Source: Seriola aureovittata
Lineage: Eukaryota > Chordata > Actinopteri > Carangiformes > Carangidae
DNA length: 64,000 nucleotides
Direction: 5' to 3'
Assembly (NCBI RefSeq): GCF_021018895.1
Contig: NC_079373.1
Location: 7,856,001 to 7,920,000, forward strand
Part shown: positions 33,201 through 46,639 of the stretch, piece by piece
Layout of the letters: the number at the start of each line of letters is the position of its first letter
How positions within the stretch are numbered: position 1 is the first letter of the stretch
Program-made: the position numbers and the translations under genes
The notes under the pieces: model-generated
What the model saw: the letters and a program-made list of their open reading frames with translations, nothing else
Databases searched by the model: none
What the model was told of the DNA's origin: nothing

Positions 33201-36200
33201 GGCAAATATGTAATAAAACAGTGAAAATAATGTAGACTGGAGATGAGCTGTGTCACATTTTGTTTTGTATTTTTTGGGAAGTAGATGCACGCAGGGCGTT
33301 GGCATGACTCAGGCCTTTACCTTGGCATTGACCTTGTTGACTTGGAGCGTTATGGCCGACTAGAGGCAGACCTGTAGAAGTTGACATGTCTGTGGCTTGG
33401 TGGTGATCTACAGGAACCTTAACTATGCCCAGTCAGGCAGTCATGATTTAAGTACTGGGGCAGTGTGGAAGTACTAACTGCCCCTCTGTTTATAACTTCC
33501 TGTTTATGTTAACTTCTATGAACATACTTTCGTGTTTCCTGTATCAGCAGAACAGAGTCTCTCTTTATCTGTTCTCTTGTGCTCCATAACTTCCTTTTTT
33601 TTTCCTGTGGAATCTTTTTTTTTTTTTTTTTTTCAAACTCTCTTCTTTGTCTGTTCTTACTCAGTGTGTCTATAGTCTACGTGGATATTAATCCTGGTGC
33701 TTCAAACCTGCCTGGGGCTCAGAGCTGTCTTCTGAAATGCAGATCTGTGGAGGTGTCATCATAGCTCTATGTCTTGGGTGCCTGCGCTTGCCCCCCAGCC
33801 CCACTCTGCTATTCACGCAGCCATGATGACATGCATTATTCCTCACTGACTCATCTGGGCAGCCTCAAAGCTGCCCAGTTGTAGTTTCCCCTCTCAACTT
33901 TTTTCTCCATGAAAAAGGAAGTTGTTAGATATTTTATGCTGGTGTCTGCAAATCACGTAGACGTGGAATCTGCATTTTTCTACACCATCACTTCTCTTCC
34001 CTGATCTGAATGCAGCTGCTCAGCCATGTGATGGTCATGCAGATAACTTGCGCTTCTTGCGCAGTTTATTTTCGTCCTGTGACACTCTGTTTCCCAGTGT
34101 TCCCCTTTTCACAGATCTGTGTTTACAGTTGACTCCACACTGGGTTTTTCAGCCTCTAACTAAGGCGAATGATATGTGGAGAAATGACATCAGAGTCGCA
34201 GCCACATGCCCCTGTAAGAATGCCTGAATATTTACAAGCCCTCATAACAGACGCTAGCCTACCATTTGTCCAGGCTGTAAGTTTTTAAACTCAGCCCTGT
34301 GGTCGCTTCCCTCTCCTGCAGCTACGTCTACTCCTACGTCTGAGCCGATCCCACGCCATTGATCCCTCCGTGGTGCTGGGCTCTTTAATTACAGTCATTA
34401 GGGGAGTAGATCTGCTGCTGGGGTTAGAGAACCTTATTACCAAGACCTTGTCTCTTTCCTCCCCACACAGCGAACGACCTAATGCCGCTTGCTTGTGCGT
34501 TCTGTGACAACAAGTTGCGGTTACAATGCTTACAAAAAACACGCTGCCAAATTGGATCCCAAATCACACAAGTCTCACCAGGAGGCATTTTCCCCCCCTT
34601 TTACTCTCATCCTATTTCAATTGCACATGGAGGAGAAGTGTGCAGCATTCCAATAACAGATTGAAGCAAAGTGGGGGTGTAAGAGGCCATGTCGTCGCTT
34701 GTTTACTGGTGGACCGGTGCCGACTGGCGGCATGACCTGGCCAGAGTAGCCATTTATCTACAACTCCAGGCCTCCATTAAGATCTCTCTGTGGCCCTCCC
34801 TGTTGAGATCAACAGTACACTTCCAGTGTCATGTCTCTACTACTCCTCCTCCTCCCTTAGCCAGAGTTTTTATTTTTAACCAGGTTCTGTTCTGTTTCAC
34901 TTCCAGTCCCTGTCTGCCGTCGGGCTGTCATCACGCATTCCTCTGTGTCTGTCGTTTAATTAGTCATATGGAGCTGGTCTCCTCTTTGGGTAATGGAAAA
35001 AAACAAACTCACATCTTGGTCCCATTGGGTTATTATGTGTCTACACCTTCCAACTTGAAAATAAAACATTATGCCCCTCGAGTGGCAGTCTAAAACCACA
35101 CATCTGTTCTGCACATAAACAAAACAACTCTTAATCACCAAAGAACAGCAAGATTGTTAAAAATTGTGTTATTCTGAGTGATAAAGTGTCTGTTTTTTTT
35201 CAGTTCGGGGAAATCTGATTAGACTGGATTAAAGTGATTTGGTGTTTCTTCTACGTCTGCAGAGTTGTGATCCACAGGATCTTTGTTAGGCCTTACCACA
35301 CGCATAAGTCTCGGCCATTGTGTCCATGAAATAACAATATTTGTGTTGTTGCCTCACAGCCTTCTATTTTTTTTATCTTACTTTAAAGCAGCATGACCTG
35401 GCTACAGACTGATTTTTGTGAAGAACCAGATTAAGTCTGGGGGAAAAAGTGACGTTAAAAAAACATTCTGTCACGCCGTCCAGTTCCCCATTCCGAGGAG
35501 CTGTTGAAAGGTGTCTGGGTCAAAGTGGGCCGTTTGGGTGCCACAGCCTCATGATGAAATGCAGTCATACCTTTGTCTAATGGCGTGCACCTCATGTTGG
35601 CTGGTGTTGATGTTAGCAGCAGACCCCAAGCTAAGCGAGGCCCTGTATTTCAGTGCATTATTAACAGCGGCAGACCACCCGTGGAGCTCAGACAAATAAA
35701 AATCCCATTTCCTCTCTTTCCATTGCTGGTATTAAGAGCTGAGGATTGTGCTGCTGCCTGAGTGCCAATGAAAAAGCCACTCAGTGTGTGAGCAGTTAAA
35801 GCCCTCTCAGCGCAGCGAGGGTGAGGCCTTCCTTCTGTATGCATCACCCCAGCCAGCTTGATCGATTCACTGTTTGCTCTGTCTTGTCTGAGTGCGAGCT
35901 CACGCTGCCCACTTTGCCCACAGAAAATACTTCGGACTTCCACCAGGTCAGCCTGCTTGCCTTAGGTTTCCCCTAGCACACATGCACACAAACACAGATA
36001 CAGTACAGAAAAATTTATACATGTACAGTGAGTCCACGCACAGTCTGTCTTCTGCCCTAAGGGAGCTGGACAGCCCAGGCATGGATCCATGAATTCCTCA
36101 TAACACAATCTGTTGGCCGATCAATAATTCAATTCTATCTGTGAGCAAGCATGTCTGGATCCAGTCTCACCTGCACCTCCCTCGGCCTTCTCTTAACAGG

Positions 36201-36550
36201 GTGGGTGTTGTGTCCTTGAGCTGGGCTCGGCTTACGTCTGTGTGATTCTGTGTGTTGTCGCGTGTGCTGATTAGTTGGCTTTAGTTAGTTCTCAGGCAGT
36301 GCTTGTTCTGGCCCATGGTTGTGTATCCACTTCCCCTGTGCGTGTGTGTACACGCATGAGAGCCCTTGGCTGTTGTGGATTACAGAGTGTTCATTATTTC
36401 AGCTGTGTACATCTCTGGTGTCTTTGTGTCCACAGCAGTGAATGTGATGTGAATGTGTCCATCTTTAGTTGGCAAAGTTGACGTTGCGTGTACGTGTGTG
36501 AGTGTGTATGTGAGTGTGAGAGCTTATGCATGATCTGTCTCTCCCTCCAG
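33201..36550. other. Putative intron sequence, no exon recognised
   Basis: It contains T runs at 33595-33634 and several CT-rich acceptor-like tracts without a matching donor and open frame. No RNA gene or named repeat. Confidence 0.4.
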
Positions 36551-36588
36551 GCAGCTAGACGAATCAAAGGCATGGATCTCATTAAAAG
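36551..36588 (+). CDS. Candidate 38-nt exon with a start codon
   Basis: A strong acceptor (ctgtctctccctccag) precedes the interval, and a donor (AAAAG|GTATAG) follows it. Inside, an ATG at 36572 has G at -3 and G at +4 and codes M-D-L-I-K before the donor, leaving two bases (AG). Joined to the candidate exon at 36740, which contributes one base first, the frame stays open (M-D-L-I-K-S-P-H-L-R). The gap of 151 nt is a normal fish intron length. It could be the translation start exon of the gene whose leader ends at 27139. I know no protein with this N-terminus, and pyrimidine-rich DNA offers many chance acceptors. Confidence 0.28.
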
Positions 36589-36739
36589 GTATAGAGCCTG
36601 TGGAGAGGTCAGTGGCTAAGTTCTCTGATTAGTGGGCTCCGGCGGGCTGCCTGGGTGCTGTGTTTGGCGGCGACGGCGGTGGGTGGTGGTGGGGGGTTGG
36701 TGGGGTCCCCTCATCAACATGCCTCTCATCCCTCTCCAG

Positions 36740-36826
36740 CCCACACCTGCGGGGTGATGTGCCCAACACTCTTTCTCACCGCAAGCCTCAGCCACACCTG
36801 ACAGGGTCAAGGACAGCACGTGAAAG
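36740..36826 (+). CDS. Candidate 87-nt exon, phase-compatible with the preceding one
   Basis: It has an acceptor ctcatccctctccag and a donor GAAAG|GTACAG. It is 87 nt long, a multiple of three, and open only in the frame that the preceding candidate exon dictates. The other two frames contain stops. In that frame it reads S-P-H-L-R-G-D-V-P-N-T-L-S-H-R-K and on, polar and basic with no hydrophobic core, as in disordered N-terminal regions. The next exon would have to start with one base completing AG-N. I did not find a convincing one. Confidence 0.28.
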
Positions 36827-37111
36827 GTACAGATTTACCCCCAGTCGTCGTCGCGTGGCTCTCCCTATCTACCCGACTTTCCATCTTGGCCTAATGGGCT
36901 GCCTACTTCCAGTTCTGTTTTTATCCCTCTTTGAGTGTTTTATCAAAGGCCACATTCAGTTTCCATCCCAGCGACAGCTTCTCTCGCTGCATATCAAGCT
37001 GCACCAATAGCCCGACGAGCAGCTTTCTGGGTCGTTAGTAACTCGTTCCACGGCCTGGACTCCTATCAAAGCCAGCGACCATGAACCAGGGATGACTTTC
37101 AGCCAAGGGCA

Positions 37112-37112
<1 letters not shown>
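36827..37112. other. Sequence after the candidate exons
   Basis: No further splice pair. It leads into the TG array. Confidence 0.35.
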
Positions 37113-37168
<56 letters not shown>

Positions 37169-37190
37169 TGTGTGTGTGTGTGTGTGTGTG
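37113..37190. repeat. (TG)n microsatellite, about 78 bp
   Basis: Almost perfect TG array with one C substitution at about 37168. Confidence 0.97.
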
Positions 37191-37523
37191 ACCGTGAGTT
37201 ATAGAGATAGGACACTTCTGAAGGGTTGCCTGACTTTGGACAGTTTCTCCTTTTCCTCTGAATGGTCTTTTTCTTCACTCTCGCCGTCTCGTCCCCTGTG
37301 TGTCTCTCGGTTTAATGCCCTTCCAGATAAAACAACGTCAGTAAACTTCCTCTTTGTTTCTCTCTCTCCTTTTCTTGCTGATAACCACGGTATCTAAAAG
37401 TAGGCCCTGGCAGCACTCCCTGTCTATTCACTCCCCTCTCCCCCACTCCACCCCCTCACCTCCCCTTCCTCTCTCTCGGTATGCTAGAGTGTATTGTATA
37501 TAATCGGTAGATGGGGTGGGGGT

Positions 37524-37528
37524 TTGTG

Positions 37529-37585
<57 letters not shown>
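37524..37585. repeat. Compound (TG)n(TA)n microsatellite
   Basis: A short TG run, a CA step, then about 49 bp of perfect TA. Such TA arrays extrude cruciforms and are often unstable in length. Confidence 0.96.
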
Positions 37586-37591
<6 letters not shown>

Positions 37592-38907
37592 TTTTTTTTA
37601 TAATTTTCCTTTTTTTCCTTTCCTTCTTTTCTGGGCCTGTCAGTGGTTGTGGATATAGAGGACTGGTGCATATCTGCTGACTGTCACTTCCATTAAGTGT
37701 TGTCTCCTCAACTGCCTCCACTATACTGTATATCCAGACCTGGCTCTCAGTAAACCAAGGTCCACTTATGTACAGTGTCCAACCTTTCTAATCCACAAAC
37801 CCCTCAGTGCACAGATATGCTGTAGTAATTACAGGGCAGTTTTTTTTTCTCCTGTAAACTTTTCCTACAGGAGGATTACAAAAATTTTTCAGCTTTATTA
37901 TATATGGCTATGTATATGGTTTTGGCATCAATCTTCCCCAAGAGCAGAGAGGAATGAAATCACATTAGTCCACACACACTGCTGTATAGCTTTCCCCTGC
38001 CTGTCACCCCTTCCAGTCTCTGTCCCTCTCAGGATCGGTCAATTAATAAAGCTTGACATTTATTGGGGAAAACAAATAAAATTGCTTGGTTTGAGGATTG
38101 CCTTGTATGAAAACCGCTCTCCCATTTTTGCGTTTGTTTACATATCATTGGACATCCTGATCCCCGGACAACAGCGCGCTGCCAAAAAACTGATGCCTCG
38201 CAGGAATTCAGTTTAACGCTGCGCAAGTGTCTTTTCTAAAGGGCAGTGCTGCGCCTCTGGTTGTCGAAGTCTGTTTAGCAGAATAATCAGCGCTTTAATT
38301 AACAAAAGTCGGTTCAGAATATCAATTATAGTTTTCCTTTATCTGCAGTCATGTCACACCGAGAAACAATTATGAGTGATTGTGAGTTTCTATTGTCTCT
38401 TGCTGGTGATAATTAGTTACTTTTGCTTATAAATCACTTTTTTCCATTAAAAACTTCTCCTTGTGCCCTCTGCTCTCATTTGTAATTTCTTTTTCTTTTT
38501 TTAATATACTAATGAGTGGCCTTAAGCTCCCCCTTCCTTTAAATCATGAGTTTGCGAGTCAGTCTTTGAGTGTGTTCTGTTGAAGAGAGAGGGCAGTGTG
38601 TTTTCAGTCAGAGCCTTAGGGGCTCGCTAACATTTTCTTTTAGTCTCATCCCAGTCCAGACACGCTCTTCGCTCTGGTATGACAAACATCTCCACAGCGC
38701 TCGCTCCAACTAGAGTTGAGCCTTGATGGCACACAGCCACCTCCGTGCACACATACTTTATCCGTTCACACTTTTAAACACATTCGCAGTCTAACTCTTT
38801 TTTTTCTTTTTTTTTTGTCAGCTTTCTGTTTATCTTACTCTCATTGTCAAACACCCTCACACAAACGTTCTGTCGAGTCTCCTGTGAGTCTCCAGGCCAT
38901 GGGGCTC

Positions 38908-38929
38908 TTCTTCTTCTTCTTCTTCTTCT
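38908..38929. repeat. (TTC)n trinucleotide repeat
   Basis: Seven units of TTC. Confidence 0.92.
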
Positions 38930-40470
38930 GGCTGGGTGTAATGACATGGTTGCGGCCCTCACTGTGGTCGCTGTGAAACAACAGATCCAGCTTCACAACC
39001 GCACCTTTCTGTCTGTTTGTGTTGGGTGATGGAGTGTGTGTTGTGTTGGAGGTTTGCCACCAGCCCAGAGTCAAACTGTCATCACCTCCAGCCTCCTGCA
39101 GCAGGCAGTGAACAATGTTTTGTTTCACCTCTTCTCCCTTCTCATCCCTTACTTTTTTCCCCCCTTGTCTTATTGAAACAGTCCTCATGTTTTCACTTCT
39201 TCCCCATTATTTGAAACTAATTTGTCATGCTTGAATGTGACTGAGACATGACCAGAGTTTGGTTCCTTTCCAGTTACTGCAGAGTTGTTTGCATTTGCCG
39301 GTTGGCCCGTCCAGAATGCATGAAGGGTGCAGTGGAACCAATTACAGCAATGGGTTTTGTGCGCAGTAAGCGTAGCATGGCGGTAGTGGGTGTGATGGGT
39401 TTTTAATGGGACTGAGCCGCAGTCACAGATATAAAGGCTTGTTGTTTTTGGTGATTGCAATGGTCAGTATGTGATAGGTGGGCCAGCGGAGCATAGTCCA
39501 CTTGAATCTGTGACTGATTGTTAAGATCAAGCACCACTCACAGCCACATGATTTCCCACCAGTATTTTAAATTGCATTTTTGTTCCACGGATTTATAATT
39601 GAAATCAGAGTCACATTGCCAAGTTTTTTCTTGCAACTAAAAAACAAAACCTAAAACAAAATAAAAAGCTTGTGTTGTAGGGGTTAAGTGCCTGTGCTTC
39701 CATCCGTTAGTCACATCGCTCATAGTTATGTCCAGCACTAAGTAGAAAAAGAGAATTAAATAACCCTGAGTTTTCATTTCCCACACTCATAATTGATGTG
39801 CTAGTTGTTTGCTGATTCATGGTGAGCGTTGAGAGCAAAGACTCATCCCTAAGAAAGTATTCTTAGGATGTTATCTCTTAAGTAATAAAAGTGTCCCTTC
39901 TTCCCTGTCTTTGGAGCCAGTGTGTGATCCTGCGTCTGGCTAGGGGCTGTACGGTAAATGATATGGCTAAGGCCATTAGCTAGATCTTTGTCTGTTCATA
40001 CTGCTGTCTCTTCCTGATAGCTAAAGTGTTTTCTGCTTATTAACCATACTGTCATATGCTCTTTTGTAAAGACGCACATTAATCTAACTGCATGCCAGCA
40101 CATTAAAATTCTTTAAAGCTGCAAACATTGAACCACAAGAGGCTTCATCAGCTAAGAAAACGAATGAGAGAATGCCAGTGAACTACTTTTTGCTTAGCTC
40201 AGTGTAGACTATCGAAGAAGTGATTTGTATTAGTGCTGCTTTTCGGTCCCCCTGCCCTGTTTGCAGTAGCCGGTCTGAACAGGGGGTTGTTATCAGAGGC
40301 CCTGAATGAAACAGCTGCCTAGCACTCTTCACCACGGCTCTGTTCAAGTCCTTCTACGCCTTTTGAAAATGTCGTGTTCTGCCCGTTGTGTCAGACACAC
40401 AGCTCGCTAATGGCTCCTGGCTCTGATCCAACCTCGTCCCACATTCTGAACCTGGCTTTGGTTGCATCAG

Positions 40471-40502
40471 CCCCCGCCACCCCCCCCACCCCCCACCACC
40501 AC
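40471..40502. repeat. C-rich tract with several C5-C9 runs
   Basis: Runs of 5, 9 and 6 C separated by short A- or G-containing spacers. It has G-quadruplex potential on the minus strand. Confidence 0.85.
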
Positions 40503-42032
40503 TAGGAGACTTACCTGGATCATGCCAGCCAGAAGCCAGCTTTTGCTTGAGAAACAGTTTTCCACAGTAGTTGGGGCATTTGGAGGATAAGCCCTACCCC
40601 CGTAGACTGCTCCGAGGAGGTGGCTAGCACCTGCCACTGCTAACACGCTAATATTTAGCGACGAGAGGGTTTCAGCAAAGCCCTCTGGGTAAGCCACACC
40701 GGATTTTTCACTTCACAAACTAGCCTAGTCACACTGAAATGGCTTTTCCTACTATTTTGGCCCTGCCCTCTCTCTGCCCTTGACTCAGGGAGCTGTTATT
40801 GAAATCAAGAGCACGTACATACTTGTCAGCTCCATGTAGCCACTAGCAGCTAGCCTAAGTACATCACCCTTATCTGTGATGTCACTTGCTTCCTCCCTTG
40901 TCCATGCTTGTCTGAGCCAGGTCATAAGCCCCCCCCTCCCCTCTAGACCTGTCTGCTTGGCTGTAATGCAGCTCAAGCCTTTTGTTGAGAAGGGCATTAG
41001 CCTATATTTGTGGGCATAGGCGCTTTGTCATTTAGACCTGGGAATGGCGGCTCCAGATGGGTGATTAGTCACCACTGTGTGTATGTGTCTTTTAGAGACC
41101 GGGAGAGAGCTGCTGGTGTGTGTATGTGACCTAAGATCATTGTGATTACGAGGGGATGAGCCCGACAGCCTAAATGAAGATAAAACACGGGTGCTTGTAT
41201 TACTTCATGTCATGCGCTGCTGTACGTGTATGCGAGCATGGATTTTCTGTGTGTTTATTATCTTATAGCCAGAGCCCACTGTCCAACCCACCCTTCACTC
41301 ACAAACGCACATGCGCACACACACACGTACACACACACACACCCTCCTCCCCACCCTTCTCCCTAGCACTCACATCCTCAATTCAATCTCATCTATAGCT
41401 CTGACTCGGCTAGCTGGGCTTCCATCAGTGATTTGGAGTGCAGCTCTCAGCGCTCATGCCTGTGGGCTGATGTAATGATAGCTTTTGCAAAAACAAAAAA
41501 AAAAGGAAAAAAAAAGACCCAGCTGTTTGTTCACAAAATATGAGAATGAAAAGTGGAGAGGAGGAAGAGGAGGAAGAAGAAGGAAGAGGATGAAAGCGTC
41601 ACCAGCCCTCTATTGTACAGCTGCAGTCTCATACAATTTCATGGAGCAGACCTAACAAAAGCAAGAACACGTGCACCATGAAAGATTAATTGGTTGCTGT
41701 TAGCCTAACTCTCATCATCACCTGCAGCAGAGAAGGTAGGGAATACAGAAGAGAAACGTGTTGCCTGGTGTTGGTGAGGATAATAAGGCACCAGGGGGAA
41801 ACGCGTTTTTCCCTCTCTCTGGCCGCTGCCTGACAAAAAGTTTCCCAATTCAAACACACCAAAGTTAGAAATTGAATTAGAGATGCTGTTGTTTTGCGTT
41901 CACCTGGTCTAGTTAGCGCGGTGACGGCTCATCAGCTGGCACTGATTGCACTGTGGACATGGTTAACAGACCATTTAGAGGTTGTGCGAGTGTGTGTGCA
42001 TGCACGAGTATAAGGATGCATACGTGTGTAAC

Positions 42033-42034
<2 letters not shown>

Positions 42035-42082
<48 letters not shown>
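42035..42082. repeat. (TG)24 microsatellite
   Basis: Perfect TG array. Confidence 0.97.
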
Positions 42083-42083
<1 letters not shown>

Positions 42084-43199
42084 TACACCGCTGTCCAGAC
42101 ACATCTGCCTGGCTTTAATTAGTTTTGCCTGGCACAGGGACCAACCAGTCTCTGGTGTTTAATAACAGCCCAGACAGTGGGCATTTATCAAGGTCTGAAT
42201 ACAGCTAAAGGATCGCGCATTCATTTGGCCAAAATCACTTTAACGTGATTATGCTCTTTTTATTTTCTGAAGCTGGTTGCGAAGAATTTCCTGTTTCCCC
42301 TGCATGCTGGGGCATGTTGAAACACAAATCCTCTCTGCTGCGAATATTTTGGCTCCCTGTCAGTCCTCCCCATTCCTTTGCTTTCCCTTTCCTCTCTTCT
42401 CACTTTCTTTTTTGTCAGTCATTGTATTAATACGTCATGTGTCTGACCCAAATTTCCAGGCCCTTGAGTGCTTCCAGGGCTCTTCCTCTGCCTTGTCCCC
42501 CCTGCTCTCACTGATCAGAGGCATCGCAGTGAGAAGTATCCCAGGCAGAGGGATGGAGGCTATGTTTCGTTGTCTCCTCAATCAGAATCAGTAAGCGGTC
42601 CGCGGGAGCAAACAGAGCCACTCTAAATGCCTCCTCCTTCAAAGTGTCTGTGTCTTTCCCCTTTCCTGACTGCAGCAGATTCTAATCAGAGCAGGAGATA
42701 TTCGCTGATGGGCCAATATGAGCTGACAGACACCCTCCCCTCCCTTAACCTATCTTCTGCCTTTTCTTCCCCTCCATCCCTTCACATCTGCGAATGTTAC
42801 CTGACGAGACTCATTTGTCAACCCCCTCGCCAGTCCTTCTCTTTCCGTCTGCTTGCCCCAGCCACCTGATCCCTCCCTCCTGTTGTTCCGCCAGTGCCAA
42901 CAGAGCTGAAGAGACTGCTGTGTGTGTGTTTGAGTGGGCGGGGAGTCTGAAGAGACAGAAACTAAACTGAGCAGAGCCGAGGTGCACACAGGTGCAGCTC
43001 CTCTGGCTGCCTGAGGGATGGCTGTCAAAGTCTCTTCATTCTGGCCCTATTTCTTCATGTCATCCCCACTGTGGCCTTTGTATGTCTCACTCTAGTCTTA
43101 CTCAGGTCTAGCTAAGCACTCTTTCAGGACTGGGTGGCCCCAAGAGGTGTAGCACCCACAGGGAGCATCCCACCGGCTCTTGCTCCAGCTGTTGCTCTT
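42083..43199. other. Putative intron sequence, no exon recognised
   Basis: CT-rich patches only. No supported gene. Confidence 0.4.
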
Positions 43200-43312
43200 C
43201 ATCAGTCTTCAACTTCTGTGCTTTTGTATTGTACGGATATTGTTTTTGTTATTATCTCTGACTTACTACAAGGGCATTTTCCCCATAAGGGATAATAAAG
43301 ATTTCTACTACT
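43200..43312 (+). mobile_element. LINE 3'-tail-like sequence
   Basis: It ends 'ggcattttccccataagggataataaagatttctactacta' (43273-43313). A small hairpin, TTCCCC..GGGAT, followed by AATAAAG and short direct repeats is how many L2/RTE-type fish LINEs end. No coding part is present, so it is a 5'-truncated insertion or an exapted tail. Confidence 0.55.
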
Positions 43313-44176
43313 ACTGTAATATATTGCATGCCAGAAGGGCCTAAAAAATATGGTGAGGAATTTAAAAGCAGCAGGAGCAGCAGCTAACGTTGCCCCCAAG
43401 CTTCACTTGCAAGCTGAGTGAATGCAAATGGACTTTTTTAAATAAAGCAGAGTTCCCCAGCCGTAATAGTCTGCATGCCTAGCACAATGCTGCATAGCCC
43501 CATATCCCCCATTCAATTCCACAGCAACTTCCTTTTTGGGTGGGAATGACTGTCTGATTCCTTCCTCTGTCAGCTCACTGGAGAAGATTGCTTTGATTTT
43601 TTGGGCAGACTTGACCAGATTAAATAGAGTAGGTCTGGGCCGTGTGGACGGATGGCTTCCAGCCATCATCTCATTTGTGTTTCTCATTGTCGCTTGCAGC
43701 TCCCCTCTATTTTTGTTCTCTCCCCTTCCCTTTGTTTGCCTCATGCTTCTGCTCAGTATCTGGCCAACGATTGATAAGACCCAATCCCTGACAATGCTTG
43801 GCACGCTGCGCAGGATCGGTGGTGATGGCGCTCATGCATTGTGGCGAGTGTGTGTCTGCTCAGGCTTTGGGAAGGAGATGGGATGCGACTCACGTCATTG
43901 TTTATCTACCTTTCCACTTCCAGATGGCGCTAAGCAGAAAGAATGTGCTTCTTGACACACACACTCTCTTTTCTCTACCTCTCCCTTTCCTCACTCCCGC
44001 CCTTCCTCCATCTCTCCCGTGGCTCACTCCGGCGCATGGACATGGTTTCAGGTCCAGAAAACGCAGCGTGAGGTGAGGGGGAAGGTGGTGAGAGAGCCAG
44101 AAAGGCAGACTGGGACTTGAGAGGGAGTCCTGGAAAGTCAGGTGGTAGTCTCTGAATGTGGCCGCACGTGTGTGTG

Positions 44177-44209
<33 letters not shown>

Positions 44210-46639
44210 TAGGACTTAGTGTGAGAACATATGAGCTAGTTATCGTATCTCTGAGACCGCAGCACTTTTCCTGTCTCTTCACGAGTGTTTGTGAATATGA
44301 ATGGTAAGGCATGAGTGCGCCAGTACAACAACACATTTGAAACACTTGACACATTTTCTCTTTTTTTTTTTTCGAGGTCATTGATTCAAAAAAGAAAAAT
44401 TCTCGTCTCAGGCAACAATTGAGTCGGCCCGGCCTCGGTCCTCTTGGCCGTCTGGATTGATGGACGGTCAATTCCAGCAACGGGAGATAATCACAGTGTG
44501 TCAGCCTCCTCCGATCCCAACTCTTATCTGTGTCTGCCCACAGCCAGCATGCCACAAATGACACCGAGACACGCATTTCTCTTTATTGTTCCAAAGACCC
44601 CGAGGGAGGGAATGTGTTTGACTGTACTGAACTTTGCTTTTGCAGACTTGTGTGACTGCATCCTCCGCTTGATGAACACAGTTCACCTGAAGTGCACCTT
44701 CACCACAGGAGTACTTCAACAAAACTCACCTCCCTGTTTTGGAAAGTGCACACACTTATGATAAAGCAGTGCTTTCGGATGTTTTTTTTTTTCCTCCTTT
44801 TTGCCTGCTGCCTTTTGAGATGAATTATGCACCATCTGAAGTGTCTGGCGATAAGCCTTTTTCATCAGAGTCCTTACTGCAAAACCTTCTACTGTAACAT
44901 GTCAGCGGTATCAGGTTAGCTTCTGGCATTGTCCCAGGTCACTGTGAGGTTTTTTTTTTAATCTTCTACTTTACAGTCCTATTGCCTTCACCATCAAGTG
45001 TGATTAAATAAGACTACTTCACTGGAGTGTGTAGCGCAACAATGGACTCAGGCGAAAGTATTCTTGTTTCTCGCATCCACTCTCCTGGCTAAAGGTCTTT
45101 GAGGGGTTATTTTTTTCCCCCCAGAGTGAGCTGTACTAATTGTGGCCTAATGACGAGCTGTTATAGGTTAGAGTGGTAAAAAGCAGTCGGTTGGTGAGGC
45201 TTGCTGCCTTTCCTGTGCGGGCTGATTACGCTGTCTAGTTAATGCACCCTCCTCAGATACAAATGGAGGGTGGTTATTGCATCAGGAGAGACAGTCAGCC
45301 TGTCAAAATCGCCCTCTCCAGCAGACAAGAGAGGGAGATAAAGAGAGATGGAAAAGGGTGAGAGAGAATATATTCTGGAGAGCCAATTTCACTGAGGGGA
45401 TGGAAGCATGGTGGTGCAATTATGAAATATAGCTTTCTGTTTCAATAATGACCTTTTCTCCACCGGCTAAATATAGGCCAGTGTAAATGATTTAGAGAGT
45501 GGTCCACAGTGTCATATAGATGATGGCCTATAGATCCCTACAGAGAGTAAAGACAGTTTCCAGTGAAAAATAGTTTCAAGCTGGCACTACGTTGAGCAAT
45601 AATGGTGGAAATGGCAGCTGGGGACACTGTAGAAAGTAGTGCATAGCACTTCAACACTCAAGTTGTTGTCCTTATGCTACTGTTAGTCACTTCCACTTCC
45701 TATCCTCCTGGTGTATGCGTGGGAGTTCATGCCTATGTGTATCTGCTGGGATTGTAAAGAGGGAAAAAAAGGGCACACTCATGTGGGCTGTTTTTCTTTG
45801 ACCTTAATTAATCACCAGCGGGTCACATGATTGTTTCAGCCCAAGATCCATTTTCATAAAAAAAATATTTTTTCCGCACAACTTTTGCTGCAAGTCACAC
45901 ATGAAAGCCCAGCGAAACATGGCCTCAGCACTCCTGCCAGTTGTGCCGAACACCCACACTGGCTGCAGCACTGCTTACTTTGCATCTGTCTGAGTAGATA
46001 CTCAGTGGTGGTACGAGCCAGCTGCTCTTCCAGCAGCTCAGCCAATGTTCAGGGGGAAAAATGGGGTCAGGAGCTGAAAAACTCGCTCTGACCTGCTAAT
46101 ATAAGAAACAGACTCTGGAATGTTGAAGCTGAAAACATGTTTGACTGGGTTCAAGGCATAAACACTGGAACCTGAAATATTTATGATCATCCTTACCAGC
46201 AGCAATTACACATGCACATATGTATTAGCATGTTTATATAGAGAGACACATGTCTCCACTCAGTAATCACCAGCTGGTCATCATATGTTAGTCTGGTTTG
46301 TACTCTTCTACACAGTGGTCCTAAACGTATGTAAATTATTGTACATCTCCCTTTTTCTTTTGCATTTACATAGACATAAACTGTAGGGCAGGACTATATC
46401 TCCTAAAATCTACACTTGAGCTGAGACAAATAATTTATCTATTGATTATCTTTTTTTTTTTTTTTTTCTTTTTACAATGAATCAACCTTTTGCTCAAACA
46501 ACTTTAAATGCCCAAACATCAAAATAATTATAGATAATTAATTATTATAAATAATCATTTAAATTTATATAATTCAGTGTCTGTCAATGTTTCTGAAACT
46601 AAATCATTGAATACATTGAAAAAGAAACGGTTAGAGATT
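43313..46639. other. Putative intron sequence, no exon recognised
   Basis: It contains a TG array (44168-44209) and pyrimidine-rich patches. The 224-codon minus ORF at 43902-44576 runs through this array and low-complexity DNA and is not called. Confidence 0.4.
44168..44209. repeat. (TG)n microsatellite
   Basis: TG array with one CG step. Confidence 0.96.

Larger units (their letters stand above)
37586..42034. other. Putative intron sequence, no exon recognised
   Basis: Mixed composition with CTT triplets (38908-38929), a C-rich tract (40471-40502) and a CA run near 41318-41342. On the minus strand an exact donor (ATCCAG|GTAAGTC) occurs at 40515-40516 after an open frame, but that frame has no ATG or good acceptor. 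Confidence 0.4.

Noticed and set aside
40515..40697. Minus-strand open frame ending exactly at an ATCCAG|GTAAGTC donor
   Set aside because: There is no ATG, and the possible acceptors within it lack a pyrimidine tract.
43902..44576. 224-codon ORF on the minus strand
   Set aside because: It reads through a TG/CA microsatellite (Thr-His repeats) and low-complexity sequence.
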